From positions 55,013,186 to 55,077,185 of the forward strand of contig OX392529.1 in assembly GCA_947623455.1 (NCBI GenBank): DNA of 64,000 nt, given 5' to 3'. The position numbers and the translations under genes were made by a program. Positions 33,890-45,955 of the stretch are shown here, piece by piece; the stretch's first letter is position 1, and each line of letters begins with the position of its first letter. Source of the stretch: Mimachlamys varia (Eukaryota; Mollusca; Bivalvia; Pectinida; Pectinidae). The notes under the pieces were generated by a model. It worked only from the letters and a program-made list of their open reading frames with translations, searched no databases and was not told the origin of the DNA.

Positions 33890-34195
33890 ATTTACAGGGG
33901 TTTCGCTCACCTATGCTCTGTAACCCCTGGAATATGCTATGGCAAACCTGAAGGCACGCTAAAATAAAAAAAAAATGACTAATCGTTGTCTTTTGAAGAT
34001 TTCAAAGGAACAGCAACCGACTTAAAAGCTTGTCTATTTTTACCGTTATGTGACCACGAGATTCTTTTGATGTACATCAAAGGGTCGAACCAATCTTCTT
34101 GCCTCATCAACAAGATGGCGCACACGGAGCCTTCAGATTTACCGTGACATATTCCAGGGGTGTAGAGAGCGAAGGTGAGCGTAACACCTGGATAT
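33890..34195. mobile_element. MITE family with GTGTAGAGAGCG ends, copy b (3'UTR of the TMEM26-like gene)
   Basis: Inverted ends are CAGGGGTTTCGCTCACC...CCCTGGAATATGCTATGG and ATTCCAGGGGTGTAGAGAGC...GGTGAGCGTAACACCTG. It ends 42 bp downstream (minus sense) of the TMEM26-like stop codon, so it probably lies in the 3'UTR. Confidence 0.82.
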
Positions 34196-34237
34196 GGAAG
34201 ATGGTATCAGGCGTTATAGATACTTATTTTGTTGTAC

Positions 34238-35005
34238 CTAGGAATTAATATAATCATCGATCCCTACAACAAATGTTTCCGGTCGTCTCCTTGAGCGACT
34301 TTTAGACACTTCTTTGACCTCGTTTCCCGAATTTACATTGTCATCTCCGGCATCTACAAATGCATCTCGCTTTATGACCCTCTCCGACGAGTCACCAACT
34401 TTTTGAAACGTCCCGGATGTGCGATTCGGTGTAGGCGTTATCCTATTTATTTGAACCGCCGTTCGAGTCTCTCGTACGTCATTGAAGACACTGAAGAGCC
34501 GATATGCCAGCATGGTAATCATTAACATGTTTTTAGCAGCAAAGAAAATTATGCTATAAGTGACGAGATTATATGATGCTATGGCATACATCCTTACAAT
34601 AAAGAATGGTATTTCTTCCATAACCAATGATACAATGTTACTCCAGACGTCGGTCTCGAGACAGGTGTTAATGGTTCCGTTGTCAACGTGCTTGTCGTCA
34701 CTTCCGGCTGGTTTGTCTTTTGTCTCTGTCAAAACGAGGCTGAACTGAAGAACACTGAGAGTCCAGATACTAAGAATAGAATATACAACTACGTCATCAC
34801 GCTTTACCTGGTTCTCTTCAAACAGTTGGAAAAAATCCGTGACATCAGATGCCTTGCTGAGAAAGACAAAAAGCAGTTGAGACAGTTTGTCTCTGGTCAA
34901 TCTACCTTTGGGAAGAATCCATCTAGCGAAGATAATGAGGAGAAGGAAGGTCTGCTCAATGGTGAAAACCCATGTCTCATCTGTCAAATTCACGGACAGG
35001 TTGTC
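34238..35005 (-). CDS. TMEM26-like exon 3 (C-terminal)
   Basis: It starts after TTTCTTTTCAG and codes residues 125-379, including the conserved ARWILPKGRLTRDKLSQLLF block and the last membrane helices. The stop is at 34238-34240. The tail has RSRRRPE and ends DDYINS. Copies of one MITE family lie on both sides of this exon. Confidence 0.9.
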   Translation of the reverse strand, partial: DNLSVNLTDETWVFTIEQTFLLLIIFARWILPKGRLTRDKLSQLLFVFLSKASDVTDFFQLFEENQVKRDDVVVYSILSIWTLSVLQFSLVLTETKDKPAGSDDKHVDNGTINTCLETDVWSNIVSLVMEEIPFFIVRMYAIASYNLVTYSIIFFAAKNMLMITMLAYRLFSVFNDVRETRTAVQINRITPTPNRTSGTFQKVGDSSERVIKRDAFVDAGDDNVNSGNEVKEVSKSRSRRRPETFVVGIDDYINS

Positions 35006-38000
35006 CTGAAAAGAAACAGTCATCTTTACTGACAGTTTAAAAACACGTCATCCTCGATATCGAGGGTTTAAGCTCACCTACCCCCTCTACACCCCTGGAA
35101 TATGTTGTGGCAAAACTGAAGGCACACTCAGGTTAAATAACCTGACTAATCTCAAGTCTGATGTCTGTCTTTTAAGATTTCAAAGCAGTCGCCACCGACT
35201 TCAAAACTTGTCATTTTTACCGTTATGTGACCCCGGGATTATTTTGATATTCATCAAAGGGTCGAACCAATCTCTTGCCTCGTCAACAACACGCGCACAC
35301 GGAGCCTTCAGTTTTAACATGACAAAAGACGAGGATGAAAATACAACTGCCTAACTTAAAGATAAGTGCGTACTAAAATGTTCAGTTCAAAAGTCTATAA
35401 TCCCGTGGAATATTAATTTTTTTTTTAAATATCATTTTTAAACAACCACGATACAAGTTGTTCTCGTTGGCCCGGAAAGAGACCCTCGGGGAGACTAAAT
35501 GGAGGAGGAAGCAGAGGGTACCCAGAGAAGAGCAATTCGATCTTGCAGGTTTCCCGAACGCTTTTTCATGTTTCAACATATTGTTCTCCTTGCACTCTCA
35601 AGTTCACTACGGTCCCACACACAACGTAAATAACAGGTGTGTATACTATCGGTAAGCCATCTACCTCCTCTTAAAATTTTCAAGGCACAAGCTCTGAAGC
35701 TATCCTTGTGTCTTGCCACATTGAGAAAGCTGCATGACAATGGCGTCGCATTCAGAGACATATGTTACATCAATATACTAATGGTCACAGACTGTTGTTT
35801 TGATTCTGTTTAGTGGTTAGACTTTACTATACGATGAGTATGTAACACTATACAAGTATTGCCCTGTTTGTAGGGAGACATGACGATGTGTTTACCCAAG
35901 GCATGTCATATTTTCCTGAGGGCGAAGCCCGAGGGAAATATGACTTGCCGCGGGTACACTTATCGTCATGTCTCCCTACAACCAGGGTAATAAATTGTTT
36001 ATTATACCGAAATACAGCATCAATGAAGACTTTCTTCATAGATTCACAAACTATTCAATTATTAAATAACAATATGTAGAAATAAAGAGTTCAATTAAAA
36101 AAACTGTTATTCTATTAATCTTCTTTCAGTTTAACTTTGGCCCAGTGTCACTGTGTATAATCATTTTGAGGCCCGTTTTGTGTTTTCCGCGTCCTTTGTC
36201 TGCAGAATATTGTTGATTTGATCGGCGTCTGCTAAATGTAAACGTCTGTCGTCTGCCATGTTGTTCATCTGAACACCTCGGAGAATTATGTACAACTCTC
36301 TAACGAATCCCGCGAGGGGCTCCGCATGGGGGAGACATAAGAAATTGGACATGATGCACGCGAGGGAGACATGAAGTGTAGTCTCCCTGACACGTGACGG
36401 CTCTCGACCAATCCCTGCCTGTGTTATATAATAGAGGTATAAGAATAATACTCATTGGTCAATATGAATTCAAATGACATTAATTATTCCCGTTAAAATA
36501 CTACATGAAATTTCATAATTGGCGATTAAATTGTTGAAAGTTGTTTCTGTTTTTTTTTATGTGAAATCAGAAGAAATAATAAAATAAAGCAATTGCAGAC
36601 TTCAGATTCGGGCAATATATGTTTTACGAAACTGACCTGAACAATATTCATCTAGGCCTGCAGCCGCGGTAAGTGTTGTCCAGGTCAGGTCCATAACATC
36701 ATATATTGCCCTCAACTAAAGTTTGAATAATATTTATCATGTACGGACCTTTTGCGAGATCTGTATGATGTTATACCAACCTGGTAGAATCAAATATTGA
36801 CCGAGGGCGAATATACACTGGTAAATATACACACGTTATGATATATACATTATTGTTACCTACCCCGTACAATAGGTCTAACGCCTCGTCTGTGGTGATG
36901 TTACGATCTGGGGTCCCGTGTATTTTGTCCAACTCAAGTCGCCATATGCAGGGTACGTTTATTATGGTAAATACAAACGTGCATAATGATATCCTGAAAC
37001 AAAATCGGGGAACTTTTATTGGGGTAAATATGAAATTGACTAGCGACATTGTAAGATAAATACGCAACACTTGGATTAAAATAAACATGGCTGTTAGACA
37101 TTAATGAAACGGCAAACTAGAAAGAGAGCAAAATTAGTGGAGCAAAATAGAACTATGATATCGGATTCCAAAACAAATAAGGGAAGCGCTAATTGAATTA
37201 ATTATTATCATTCGTTATAACACATTTGAGAAGGAAAATGAAAACATCCAACCAATGCGGGGACTTAGAAAATAATGAGTATGGAGGTAAGAAAAAGGTA
37301 GGGTTTCAAATAGTAACCAGATCCAGTCTCACTTTTCGTGTCTTTTTCTTGTATTAGTAACCGGCTTTTTAGCACTACTGTAATTTTGTTTATGAATTTC
37401 ATTAATAATTCAGATATTCACTTCATAAACGAAAAATTGAAACAGGAAATTTTAAACCATTGTTAAACAAAGCAGGTCGATTTCCAATAATGCTTGAAAT
37501 ACATATACACCATCTTTTTGTTCCTTTCAAGTAAATACTATTTCATAAAAGGCATACCTTAATTTATAATTTATATTTCCTAATTTCATCTTCAACAGTT
37601 TTTTTTCGGAAACGATTTTTATCGTTGAAAAAATAGACAGAAAAATAGTATGCAGTACGTAATTGAAATTCATTGTAGGTCTTTTAAGAAATGTTCAGTT
37701 TAAAAAATTACATCAATAAATCATTTACACAAATATGACTTCATATATAATTTTTTTAATTTATCCTTTGTTTGATCTTTATGTGCATAATAAGAGGCCG
37801 ATATATATCTAATATTAGAATTACTCGAAACGGCCACGACAGCGGTGAAAGTCTGGAGTACGATGTTATATCGAATACTAGGACGTTTATTATGGCAATG
37901 TGAAGGTAACTTAAAATATGTTCATTCCGGTCCTCTGTGGCATTGAAACTTTCTATAAAACTTTAATTTCTTAAATTATTTCCCCATTTCTGATAGTCCC

Positions 38001-41000
38001 AATGGGGATTTTGAATCCACCCTTCCCCCTCACACACCCTCACGCCTAGATTGGTTTCTAGACAACAGTAGTTCCCGTTACTGATACTAAAAGGGATTAA
38101 GGTCATATGTGGTTTATACAAACACTGCTATTTCATTCTAGTAATTAATAGGACTAAAATGTAAATAATAAATAATAATATGCAATGTTAATTTACGATA
38201 CTGTATCAAAATGAGACGTTTTAATGTCAACACAGTCTCGTCTGTATTACAGAGTCCGCGTCAGGACAAGTCACACCATGATATCCGTAAACAAATACAG
38301 CTTAAATAAACATGGACCACCAAACCATCAATAATCGAGAATGAATGTTTCATTTTTTCTCTTTTGGAATAAAAAGCCTGTCCAATGCAAGAAAGTGACA
38401 AAACGAGATTAACAGAAAGATTAAAAAAAAAGATTCCTCTGGAATAAGCTCTGTACAGAATAGGATCTATTTTTGTGTGAAGAAAATAATAGAATACCGA
38501 AGCGTTAACAAAATCATAATCCAAACTCAAAATCGATTAAACCAGGGGCAAAATATGAACAAAGGTAAGATTAACATGGAAACACTTGTAAAAGTACAAG
38601 AGAATAAGACCAGGTGTTCCGGAAGAGTAAGAGTCTTCTGCTTCATCGACGACACCCGCCATGTTAATCTTTGCCACACCCATGTAAACATCAAGTTCTC
38701 AAAATGAGAACCGAGTATCATTGTATCATTATCAGTAATGAGCATACTCAAAAACGTCCATCTTCAAAGCAAATATACGATAAAGATAACCCTGACTTTT
38801 TATGTCTTTGGTAAGCCAATATAATGAAATAAATAACTATCTCTGGTCCATACCGGGTGTTTATGTAGTAATGAAAAAGTACAATATAGAAACGTTCTTT
38901 AAGTTACACCACCCTGATGACCAACTTTATTTAAAACGTCACGCCAAGGAACAAGTTTTTGAAACAAATAATACAGACGAAGGAAGAGGAAAATGGAAGA
39001 TAACGCTGGTAGCAAAGAACAGTTTATCCAGTATTCATATCGTACTAGACATTAATCTTACAGTGGGGATCTGTATTTTAATCAGATTGGACTAGACATA
39101 CAACCATTGTGGAGACTGTCTAAGCTCCATGTAAAGAGCACGTGGATATTGTCTGAACTGATCTAACTGCCGTTTGTCTCAGAAGCCGATCCTGTCGTTT
39201 ACTGACTGTATCGGGAAAAGTGATGTTGCCTAAGATGTCAATTTTTATAATAGAATATCACATACTCTTTGTGCCGAATGAGATTCAACGCTAGAAACCG
39301 TTATTAACTGCGGTATCTACAAGTAGGCGGCTATGTGTCACTTTTAGAAATGAGAGAAATAGAACAAGCATTCATTCATTCTTAGTAAAAGTTAAAATGA
39401 TACATTGTATTATTTTATAAGATATTCATTGGACGGATATGATTAAATAAATCGCAAAACTGATACCTTAACTGTACATGAAATTGAATGAAATCAATTG
39501 AGAACAAAACGATGAATTGACTCAATATTGAACTGCAAAAAAATCAACTCTTTTTTTCATTTTTAGATATTGATGTCCTCATATGAGGACAAAATTGTAT
39601 CTGTTGGCGCTTTTAAAAACAAAATTTAAAAACAACCAAACACCATAATCTGGAGATAGTCATTTTCAAAACTTGTTTCCAAATCCAATTTCAAAACTCT
39701 GTGTATCTGTTCTTCATATGTATTGAATTGAAAAAGAAATAAAATAAAGTTTATATTAAACAAAAAATACATTGCTGTGTATCGTATGTGACCAAAATTA
39801 AATGTTATATTCTGTGTTGCACTTAATTAACATGCTTGTAGTCTCATGAAATTGTGGAAATAAAGAATATTTATCTATCTGTTTGGAACCAAAGCACCAT
39901 CCAATATAGGAAAGTGTACAGGCTTTGCCTAAGGATACTAAGGAAATGCATACTAAATAAACAATAAACACCAATTTATATTTCGTATAACAAACATCCT
40001 CTATTTACAACAAACTAAAGCTCTATCCACAGCAAGTTAAAGCAGTACTCACATGCCTCAAACTAGGCCACCAACCACAGTCCGCAAACTTTACCACCAT
40101 ACATCGTCCAATTTAATTCACCACCAGTAGTCCGCAAACTAAACGAACGACCACAGTCCGAAAACGAATCCAACAGCCCTAGTCCGCAAACTATACGTCC
40201 ACGCACACTCCAAACACTATCCTACACAAGCTAAAGCTCAACAAGCTGAACAATCAACCACAGGTCGCAAACTAACCTACGACCCACACTCCGCAAACTA
40301 TACCGACAGTTTTGATAAAAATTGTATATTTAATAACTATTTCATCACCTTTTAGACGAGTCGTTGACATAACTTTTTTCATCAAGTAATAAAGATTATT
40401 ATTATTATGAGTAATGTTAATCGTCTACAAACTAAACAACCAACTATAGCCCGCATACATCAACACCATCTACAGCTCGCAAAATAAACCATCACCCAAA
40501 GTCCGCAAAATAAACCACTACCAATAGTTCGCAAAAAATAAACAACCACCAATAGTCCGCAAAATAACCCATACCCAAAGTCCACAAAATAAGCAACCAC
40601 CAATAGTCCGCAAAATAAGCAACCATCAATAGTCCGCAAAATAAGCAACCACCAATAGTCCGCAAAATACCCCACCATAAATAGACCGAAAACTTATTCT
40701 ATTATCTAAAGTCCGCAAACTAAAGCACCGCCAATAACTTGCAAACTAAAGCACTTTCCATAGTTCGCAAATTTCCAGGTGATGCAGTCCTTTTGCGGCC
40801 GTTACTTTATATCCATCGGTACGCCTGCTTATTGAAATATTTATTTACTAACAATGTGTTCGGACTGACCAGATTTACTCGTAAAGAAGGACGTTGTCTT
40901 GTTTCTTTAATGAACAAATCAAAACACTATTTGAAGTATAGAGCTGCCTTACCATGAATGTTCCATGCCCTTCCTGGCTTTGATACAGTATATAGTCTCC

Positions 41001-41194
41001 ACGATGACTAGTAGGTAGGCGACACAATATATCCAGTACAGAGGATGTCCTATTATATAAATAGTCCTCCATATTGCCACAAAATTGTGAAGACAGAACA
41101 AAAAACGAACCAACAACGCCTTCAGAATATACATTTTTTCTGCTCGCGTCATTTTTCGGGTGTCGCCCTTACTCGGAGTGGGAGATGTTTTCAT
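34238..41194 (-). CDS. TMEM26-like multi-pass membrane protein (3 coding exons, 379 aa)
   Basis: Exons in order of translation are 41194-40953, 36993-36864 and 35005-34238. Phases 2 and 0 match at the GT-AG junctions, and the total is 1140 nt. The protein resembles vertebrate TMEM26 (about 368 aa). It has an N-terminal pair of membrane helices (ALLVRFLFCLHNFVAIWRTI and YWIYCVAYLLVIVETIYCIK), a third after the first junction, then FLLLIIFARWILPKGRLTRD with LSQLLF. That segment is the best family match (vertebrate form: GRWLLP...TRDQLSQLLL). Three or more further helices follow, then a polar, Arg-rich cytosolic tail. The start at 41194 is the first ATG after an acceptor-like TTTTCAG. The function of TMEM26 is not well defined; it has been used as a beige-adipocyte surface marker in mammals. 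Confidence 0.88.
35052..35331. mobile_element. MITE family with GTGTAGAGAGCG ends, copy c (TMEM26-like intron 2)
   Basis: The left end GATATCGAGGGTTTAAGCTC...CCCTGGAATATG matches copy b. The right end stops at GGAGCCTTCAGTTTTAACAT and lacks the final 50 bp, so the copy is truncated. It begins only 47 bp upstream of exon 3. Confidence 0.78.
35857..35994. mobile_element. 138 bp near-perfect palindromic MITE (TMEM26-like intron 2)
   Basis: TATTGCCCTGTTTGTAGGGA...GGGC meets its complement GCCCGAGGG...TCCCTACAACCAGGGTAATA. The arms are about 65 bp. Related GGGAGACAT words recur at 36328-36395, suggesting a second, decayed copy. Confidence 0.8.
36864..36993 (-). CDS. TMEM26-like exon 2
   Basis: It starts after TTTGTTTCAG, completing the Trp codon. 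It codes the third helix (ISLCTFVFTIINVPCIW), then RLELDKIHGT and the loop NITTDEALDLLYG. This matches the position of the 'P..WLLEL' segment in vertebrate TMEM26. The donor is GGG|GTAGGT, phase 0. Confidence 0.83.
37094..38480. other. Part of TMEM26-like intron 1
   Basis: AT-rich sequence with no ORF or repeat recognised. Confidence 0.4.
38484..38766 (-). mobile_element. Retroelement 3' tail, copy C (TMEM26-like intron 1)
   Basis: This is the minus-strand copy of the tail seen at 29230-29611. It reads AATACCGAAGCGTTAACAAA through GGTGTTCCGGAAGAGTAAG to AAAAACGTCCATCTTC on the plus strand. A 76-codon frame across it (38477-38707) is not a gene. Confidence 0.85.
40030..40760. repeat. Degenerate tandem repeat, about 27 bp unit (TMEM26-like intron 1)
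   Basis: The unit is close to AACCACCAATAGTCCGCAAA followed by ATAAGC. It is best preserved at 40520-40680 and decayed to ACCACAGTCCGCAAACTA upstream. The minus-strand 72-codon frame (YFVDFGYGLFCGLLVV-like) is a translation of the repeat. The array ends about 190 bp from the exon 1 donor. Confidence 0.85.
40953..41194 (-). CDS. TMEM26-like exon 1
   Basis: It codes the N-terminus and the first two membrane helices and ends TG|GTAAGG in phase 2 inside a Trp codon. The 5'UTR acceptor CATTTTCAG just upstream suggests at least one non-coding exon further out. Confidence 0.83.
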
Positions 41195-41925
41195 CTCGAT
41201 ATCTCTGCTGAAAATGACTACGCGTGAAGTTTGTTCGGACACTTTAAAACACAATTAATACATTTTCACAAATATTGAAATAAATAAAAAGCCACATCAG
41301 TATTATCTGTTCAAGTGATGTTACGTAGAGACTATCAAAAGCATATTAATGGTCATATAGCACTGGCCAGATTGGGCGTAACGGAACGCTCACGGTGTGA
41401 AGAACTGTAATTAACAAACATATACTGTAATGTTTACTTTTATCATTAACTACAGAAACAGTAATGAATACTTAAAATTATCTTGTGTTCGTTCAGGCTA
41501 CAGAAATCAATAAACACGACATAGAAATGACTCAAACAGTGAATAAAAATAGCCAATAATGATAGAAGCCGTCGGGAAATATTGATATTCTCGTGTTTGT
41601 TATTTTTGTGAAACCCGATACTGTCTCTTATTTACAATCATATTTCCATTTGATCAATGAATAGGTATGTCTCCACGACTTCACCGTCTATTTACCAAGG
41701 TAAACACTGAAATAACAAAATATAAACACCCTGGTGTTACTAACATCAACACCGACAATTGTCATTTGAATGCACAAATTTACTTCTCTACAAAATGTTT
41801 GTCTCCCGTAGTGTTTCCGAAACCTGACTTCCAAGCTGTGTATCCCAATGCTGACTGACACTGGCCAACCACAGTTTATCTCCACTCTGATTGGCTAATC
41901 ATTGTATCCCCATTTTGATGCTGAC

Positions 41926-42141
41926 TCAAGCACAGACCAATCACGGTATATCCTCAGTCAAGCACAGACCAATCACGGTATATCCCCAGTCAAGCACTGA
42001 CCAATCACGGTTTATACCAAGTCAAGCACTGACCAATCACGGTATATCCCCAGTTAAGCACTGACCAATCACGGTATATCCCCAGTCAAGCACTGACCAA
42101 TCACGGTATATCCCCACCAGTCAAGCAATGACCAATCACAA
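41926..42141. repeat. 32 bp minisatellite, about 6.7 copies
   Basis: The unit is TCAAGCACTGACCAATCACG followed by GTATATCCCCAG. It lies upstream of the TMEM26-like gene. Confidence 0.92.
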
Positions 42142-42179
42142 TGTTTATATAGAAACTTAGGCAAAAGGGGCCTTTTATT

Positions 42180-42670
42180 TAATGAACGTGAAACTTGACA
42201 AAAGGGTTAGTTCACAGAAATACCCACTGAGGTCAAAAACCATGGTCCAAGGTCAAGGTGTCAAAGGTAAAGGTCAAATTCTGTAGCTGTTTACTGATGT
42301 ACATTTTGTTATGACATTATGAAGCAAAGTTGGTTGAAACGAAACAAGGAGTCAACTGACCAAAAGTCAAGGTCACAAAGTCAAAGAGATAAAGGTCACT
42401 GATTCAAAGATCAAGGAATCCGTTTGTAACTTTCTTTTTTGAGAGGTCAATTGATTAAGATCAAAGTCGCCAAGTTTGATCGTTGGGTTCAAAGCTCAAG
42501 GATTGCGGCCTTTGGGATTTAAGTAGACTTGTAAACAGGTCCGTTGCTTACCTGTCAGTGTTTATTTCGAATTTAGTTGAGGTCAATGATAACTTAAGTG
42601 TAAGGACACTGCAATAAAAGTTATTTGTACTAGAACATGAAAGCTCATGTGACCAGTAAGGCCCATGGAC
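42180..42670. repeat. Dispersed repeat rich in AAGGTCAAGGTCA words
   Basis: It contains repeated GTCAAGGTCACAAAGTCAAA-like stretches and ends with CAAGGCCCATGG-like sequence (GTAAGGCCCATGGACCTCTT). I recall this as common in bivalve genomes. No coding potential. Confidence 0.5.
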
Positions 42671-43020
42671 CTCTTGTTCTAAATACTATTACAGGGGCAG
42701 ATATAGAGCTAAAACACCACAGGAATATGATGTTCCTTTCGGAATATTTCACCATTCGTCCTATCCTGTTATAGACCGATTGTTGTCGTCAATGTATTGG
42801 GAATTTACAGTGAATTGACAGCTTATGAATATATATGGATGTCATTTGAACATTAGACGGTACTTAGCTCTACCACACAACAAGTCATCCTACATAGGGT
42901 TTGGATACGAAGAAAGAACACAATTATGGGGACTAAACGTGGAGATCATTGATAATAAAATAAACTTTATTTATTCTACAACAATTATGAAAGACGTTAT
43001 CAAACTTATATGAATCACTC
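42671..43020. other. Gene-free stretch
   Basis: A 62-codon frame (42825-43013, plus) shows no family resemblance and is not called. Confidence 0.35.
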
Positions 43021-43084
43021 ATGTTGGCCAAGTTATAAGCGCGTGAGGGTTTTATTGTGGGAGGAAATCAGAGTAGCCGTAGAA

Positions 43085-43200
43085 AACCGATGTGGTCGAG
43101 CACGTGACCGAATACCTTTTTGCGCCCGGTCATGGAATCGAACCCGGTCACCTTAGTGAAAGGCAAGTCCGCTATCCGCGGGTATGATTAAATCACCGAG
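43085..43200 (-). mobile_element. tRNA-like sequence, probable SINE head
   Basis: The minus strand contains GTGACCGGGTTCGATTCCAT, a good B-box with flanks, preceded by CGGATAGCGGACTTGCC as a degenerate anticodon/A-box part. It does not fold into a complete tRNA with paired acceptor ends. Confidence 0.45.
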
Positions 43201-44760
43201 TAAGATAATTTAGGGAAGCAACATACGTATGGTATTTGTAAAGTCTACAACATGGAACTTATGTAGTCTGTTTGGATATGCTGTTATACAAAGTGTGTTA
43301 CGGGCCGTTTGAAATACTAAAAAACCTTCTGATTGGTTGATTGGTTTAGGGATCAGTACAAGGAAAAGTTTAATGAATATCTACATTAGGTTTTGGAGAA
43401 AGGACAGAATTCAGTTTCTTCTCACTAAACAAATATTCTTTAATCAAAGACTTGTTGACAAAGTTCTTAAAAGTTACTCAAGGAAAGATAAAAGTTAAGT
43501 AAAATTCCTGACATATTGGGTCTGTCATATCGATTGGGTCTTACAGAATAATAAAGTCGATAACTATACAAGTGTACAGAAAGATATCAAATATTTGATT
43601 AAACATATATCGATTATTACGATATAGAATATGATAATTAAAAAAAACGTTATAAGAATATGACGAACACGAATTCATTATAATGATAAAAATATCGATA
43701 TTTGGTTAACAAACGACTGAGCATTTCACCATCTATACTTATACAACTACCTAATCCCTCCGCCTGTCTGACGGTTCCTTATATTGATGGACATTTTATA
43801 ACTGGTTCTGTTATTTGCTTACTGTCAATAATTAATTCTAATATAAATTGCACCTGTCTATTCCCATTCATTCATCGTTACATAGACCCGTTTTATCCCA
43901 CTGTGTCTAGTGTACAATGATAGAAAGGGTCAATGCATATATCCTGCGATAGGTTGCTCCGGTACCATGAACAATGTATTAAAGGGCCTTCATTATTAAG
44001 ATGTCACTATGATATTTATTAAATACATGTCTATTACAAAACAATCTCCTCATTTTTTTATATTTAAATAATGATCATATGTATTTTCTAATAAGCATTC
44101 GCAATGGTATCTAGCCAAACAAATACAAGCTTTTCCAAGTATGCATATTAAATTTCTAAATATCGCAATTCACGTAAAACTGAAATTGAAGCTCACTTTC
44201 ATCCAAATTATACCAGCGACTCTAGTGAAACATGATATATCCATTGCTATGTCCATGTCTTAATTCTAAGAATCTGAGTTGTTTTTGGACTTCATTTTCT
44301 GTGAAGATAATTCATAGTATGATCCTCGAACTAATGCGTTTTGCTATGTTGACTGGGAAAACAAACCGTACACGTTTGTGTTAAACGGAAATAGGGTATG
44401 GTTCCCTCTCGTTTTCCTTAAACGGAACAAGGGTCTTGTTCACATTCCCGTTCATCTTAAATGGAACTAAGGTCTGGTTCACAGTCACGTTTATCTAAAA
44501 CGGACCTAGGTTCTGGTTCCGTCTTGTTTTGTTTATTTTAAAAGTAACTAGGAACTAGGAACAGGAAACCAACTTCATTCTCCCGTTAGTTTATAAACAG
44601 GCAGCATTAGCCACTAGGCAGAGTCGGTGTAGCCTGCCTGCTTCCAGCGATGGTAAACAGTGCGCAGATTATTTGTAGTACATTAAGGAAAGAAAACTCG
44701 GAAAGTAAACATCTTAAACAAGAAAGACATGCATTCTTCGATTCTTGTAATAAAATAAAT
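43201..44760. other. Gene-free stretch, nothing recognised
   Basis: AT-rich. GGTTC-containing phrases recur at 44380-44530 (GGTCTGGTTCACAGTCACGT and similar), a short degenerate repeat. No gene. Confidence 0.4.
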
Positions 44761-44764
44761 GTCG

Positions 44765-44803
44765 ATTTAAGGGGATTTACGCAACTGACCCTTCTGCTTT
44801 CAC
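44765..44803 (+). repeat. Left piece of a dispersed repeat interrupted by the RT element
   Basis: AAGGGGATTTACGCAACTGA...CTTCTGCTTTCACATT resembles 47320-47358, where it continues directly into TTAGAAATTTTGGATTC. Here the continuation (TTTAGAAATTTTTGTTTCTC) resumes only at about 45815, after the retroelement. Confidence 0.6.
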
Positions 44804-45814
44804 ATTTAACATACTTTGTGAAAAACACAACAATTAAAAGCTAGGTTGAAATATACTGAGGAAGATATAGAACGAATGATTGAATTCCTGGTTGACAATA
44901 TCTTTGTTGAGTTCGGAGGAAAGATTTTCCAACAGACTGTTGGCATTCCAATGGGCACTAACTGTGCACCACTTTTGGCTGAATTGTTTTTGTTTTCATA
45001 CGAGGCTGAATTTGTCGAGGGGCTTATCAGGATGGGTAACAAAAACCTTGCCAAATCTTTCAATTTCACTTTCAAGTACATGTATATCGACGATGTGTTG
45101 TCTATAAACAACAAGACGTTTGCTGACCTAATCGATCGTATATACCCTACTGAATTGAGATTAAAGACACAACAGACTCTCCTTCATCAGCTTCTTACCT
45201 CGATCTTTACTTAAACTATGACCAACACAACTTACTACTAAGCTGTATGATAAACGTGACGATTTCGATTTTCCGATCGTGAACTTTCCCTTTCTTGATA
45301 GTAACTTATCCATCCTATGGTGTTTACATGTCGCAGTTGATTCGTTATCCAAGGGCCCTTCTCTGAATATCGCGATTTTCTTGATAGATGTCAACTGCTG
45401 ACGAATAAACTTATGGCACGGGGATTCGAGAAATGCAGGTTGATGAAGACTACGGGCAAGTTTTATAGTCGCCATCTTGATATCATCGAGAAAAATTCTG
45501 TATCCTTGTGTGATATGAAGATGGACGTTTTTGAGTTTGCTTGTTAGTGTGTTTACTTGCTGTGATGACAATAATGACTCGGTTCTCATTTTGAGGACTG
45601 ATGCTTACTTGGATGTGACCAAGATTTACATGGCGGGTGCCGTCGATGAAGCAGAAGACGCTTACTCTTCTGGACAACCGGGTCTTATCTCTTGTGCTTT
45701 TACGAGAGACTCCTTGTTAATATTTCCTTTGTTCCTATTTTGCCCTTTGTTTAATCGATTTTGAGTTCGGATAATGGGTTTGTTGACGCTTTGGTATTCT
45801 CTGGTTTTTTTTTA
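44804..45814 (+). mobile_element. 5'-truncated reverse-transcriptase retroelement, copy D (longest)
   Basis: The RT-like frame runs 44846-45214, with QTVGIPMGTNCAPLLAELFL, YIDDVLSINN and VEFGGKIFQQ. It resembles Penelope-like or related RTs of aquatic invertebrates. A later frame continues the protein with KRDDFDFPIVNFPF at about 45255 and TTGKFYSRHLDIIEK at about 45445. The shifts mean the copy is dead. It ends in the tail shared with copies A, B, C and E. No GIY-YIG nuclease motif is visible, so the lineage assignment is tentative. Confidence 0.85.
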
Positions 45815-45955
45815 GAAATTTTTGTTTCTCACCTTTTGACCCCTAGCATCACTGCAGAGTCCTAGGAGGACGAAACAGATGTATGATGCAATTTAATTTG
45901 GGTTTTTTTTCGGCATACTGTATCTATTAGTAAATTTAAAAGATATATATAGTTA
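45815..45955 (+). repeat. Dispersed repeat with GGCATACTGTAT end, copy 1 (right piece)
   Basis: CACCTTTTGACCCCTAGCAT...GACGAAACAG...CGGCATACTGTATCTATTAG matches 47340-47490 (plus) and the complement of 50757-50868. Confidence 0.8.

Noticed and set aside
38802..39095. 97-codon plus-strand frame (VETFFKLHHPDDQLY-type sequence)
   Set aside because: It looks protein-like in composition, but lies in the TMEM26-like intron without recognised family, splice partner or promoter; not enough support.
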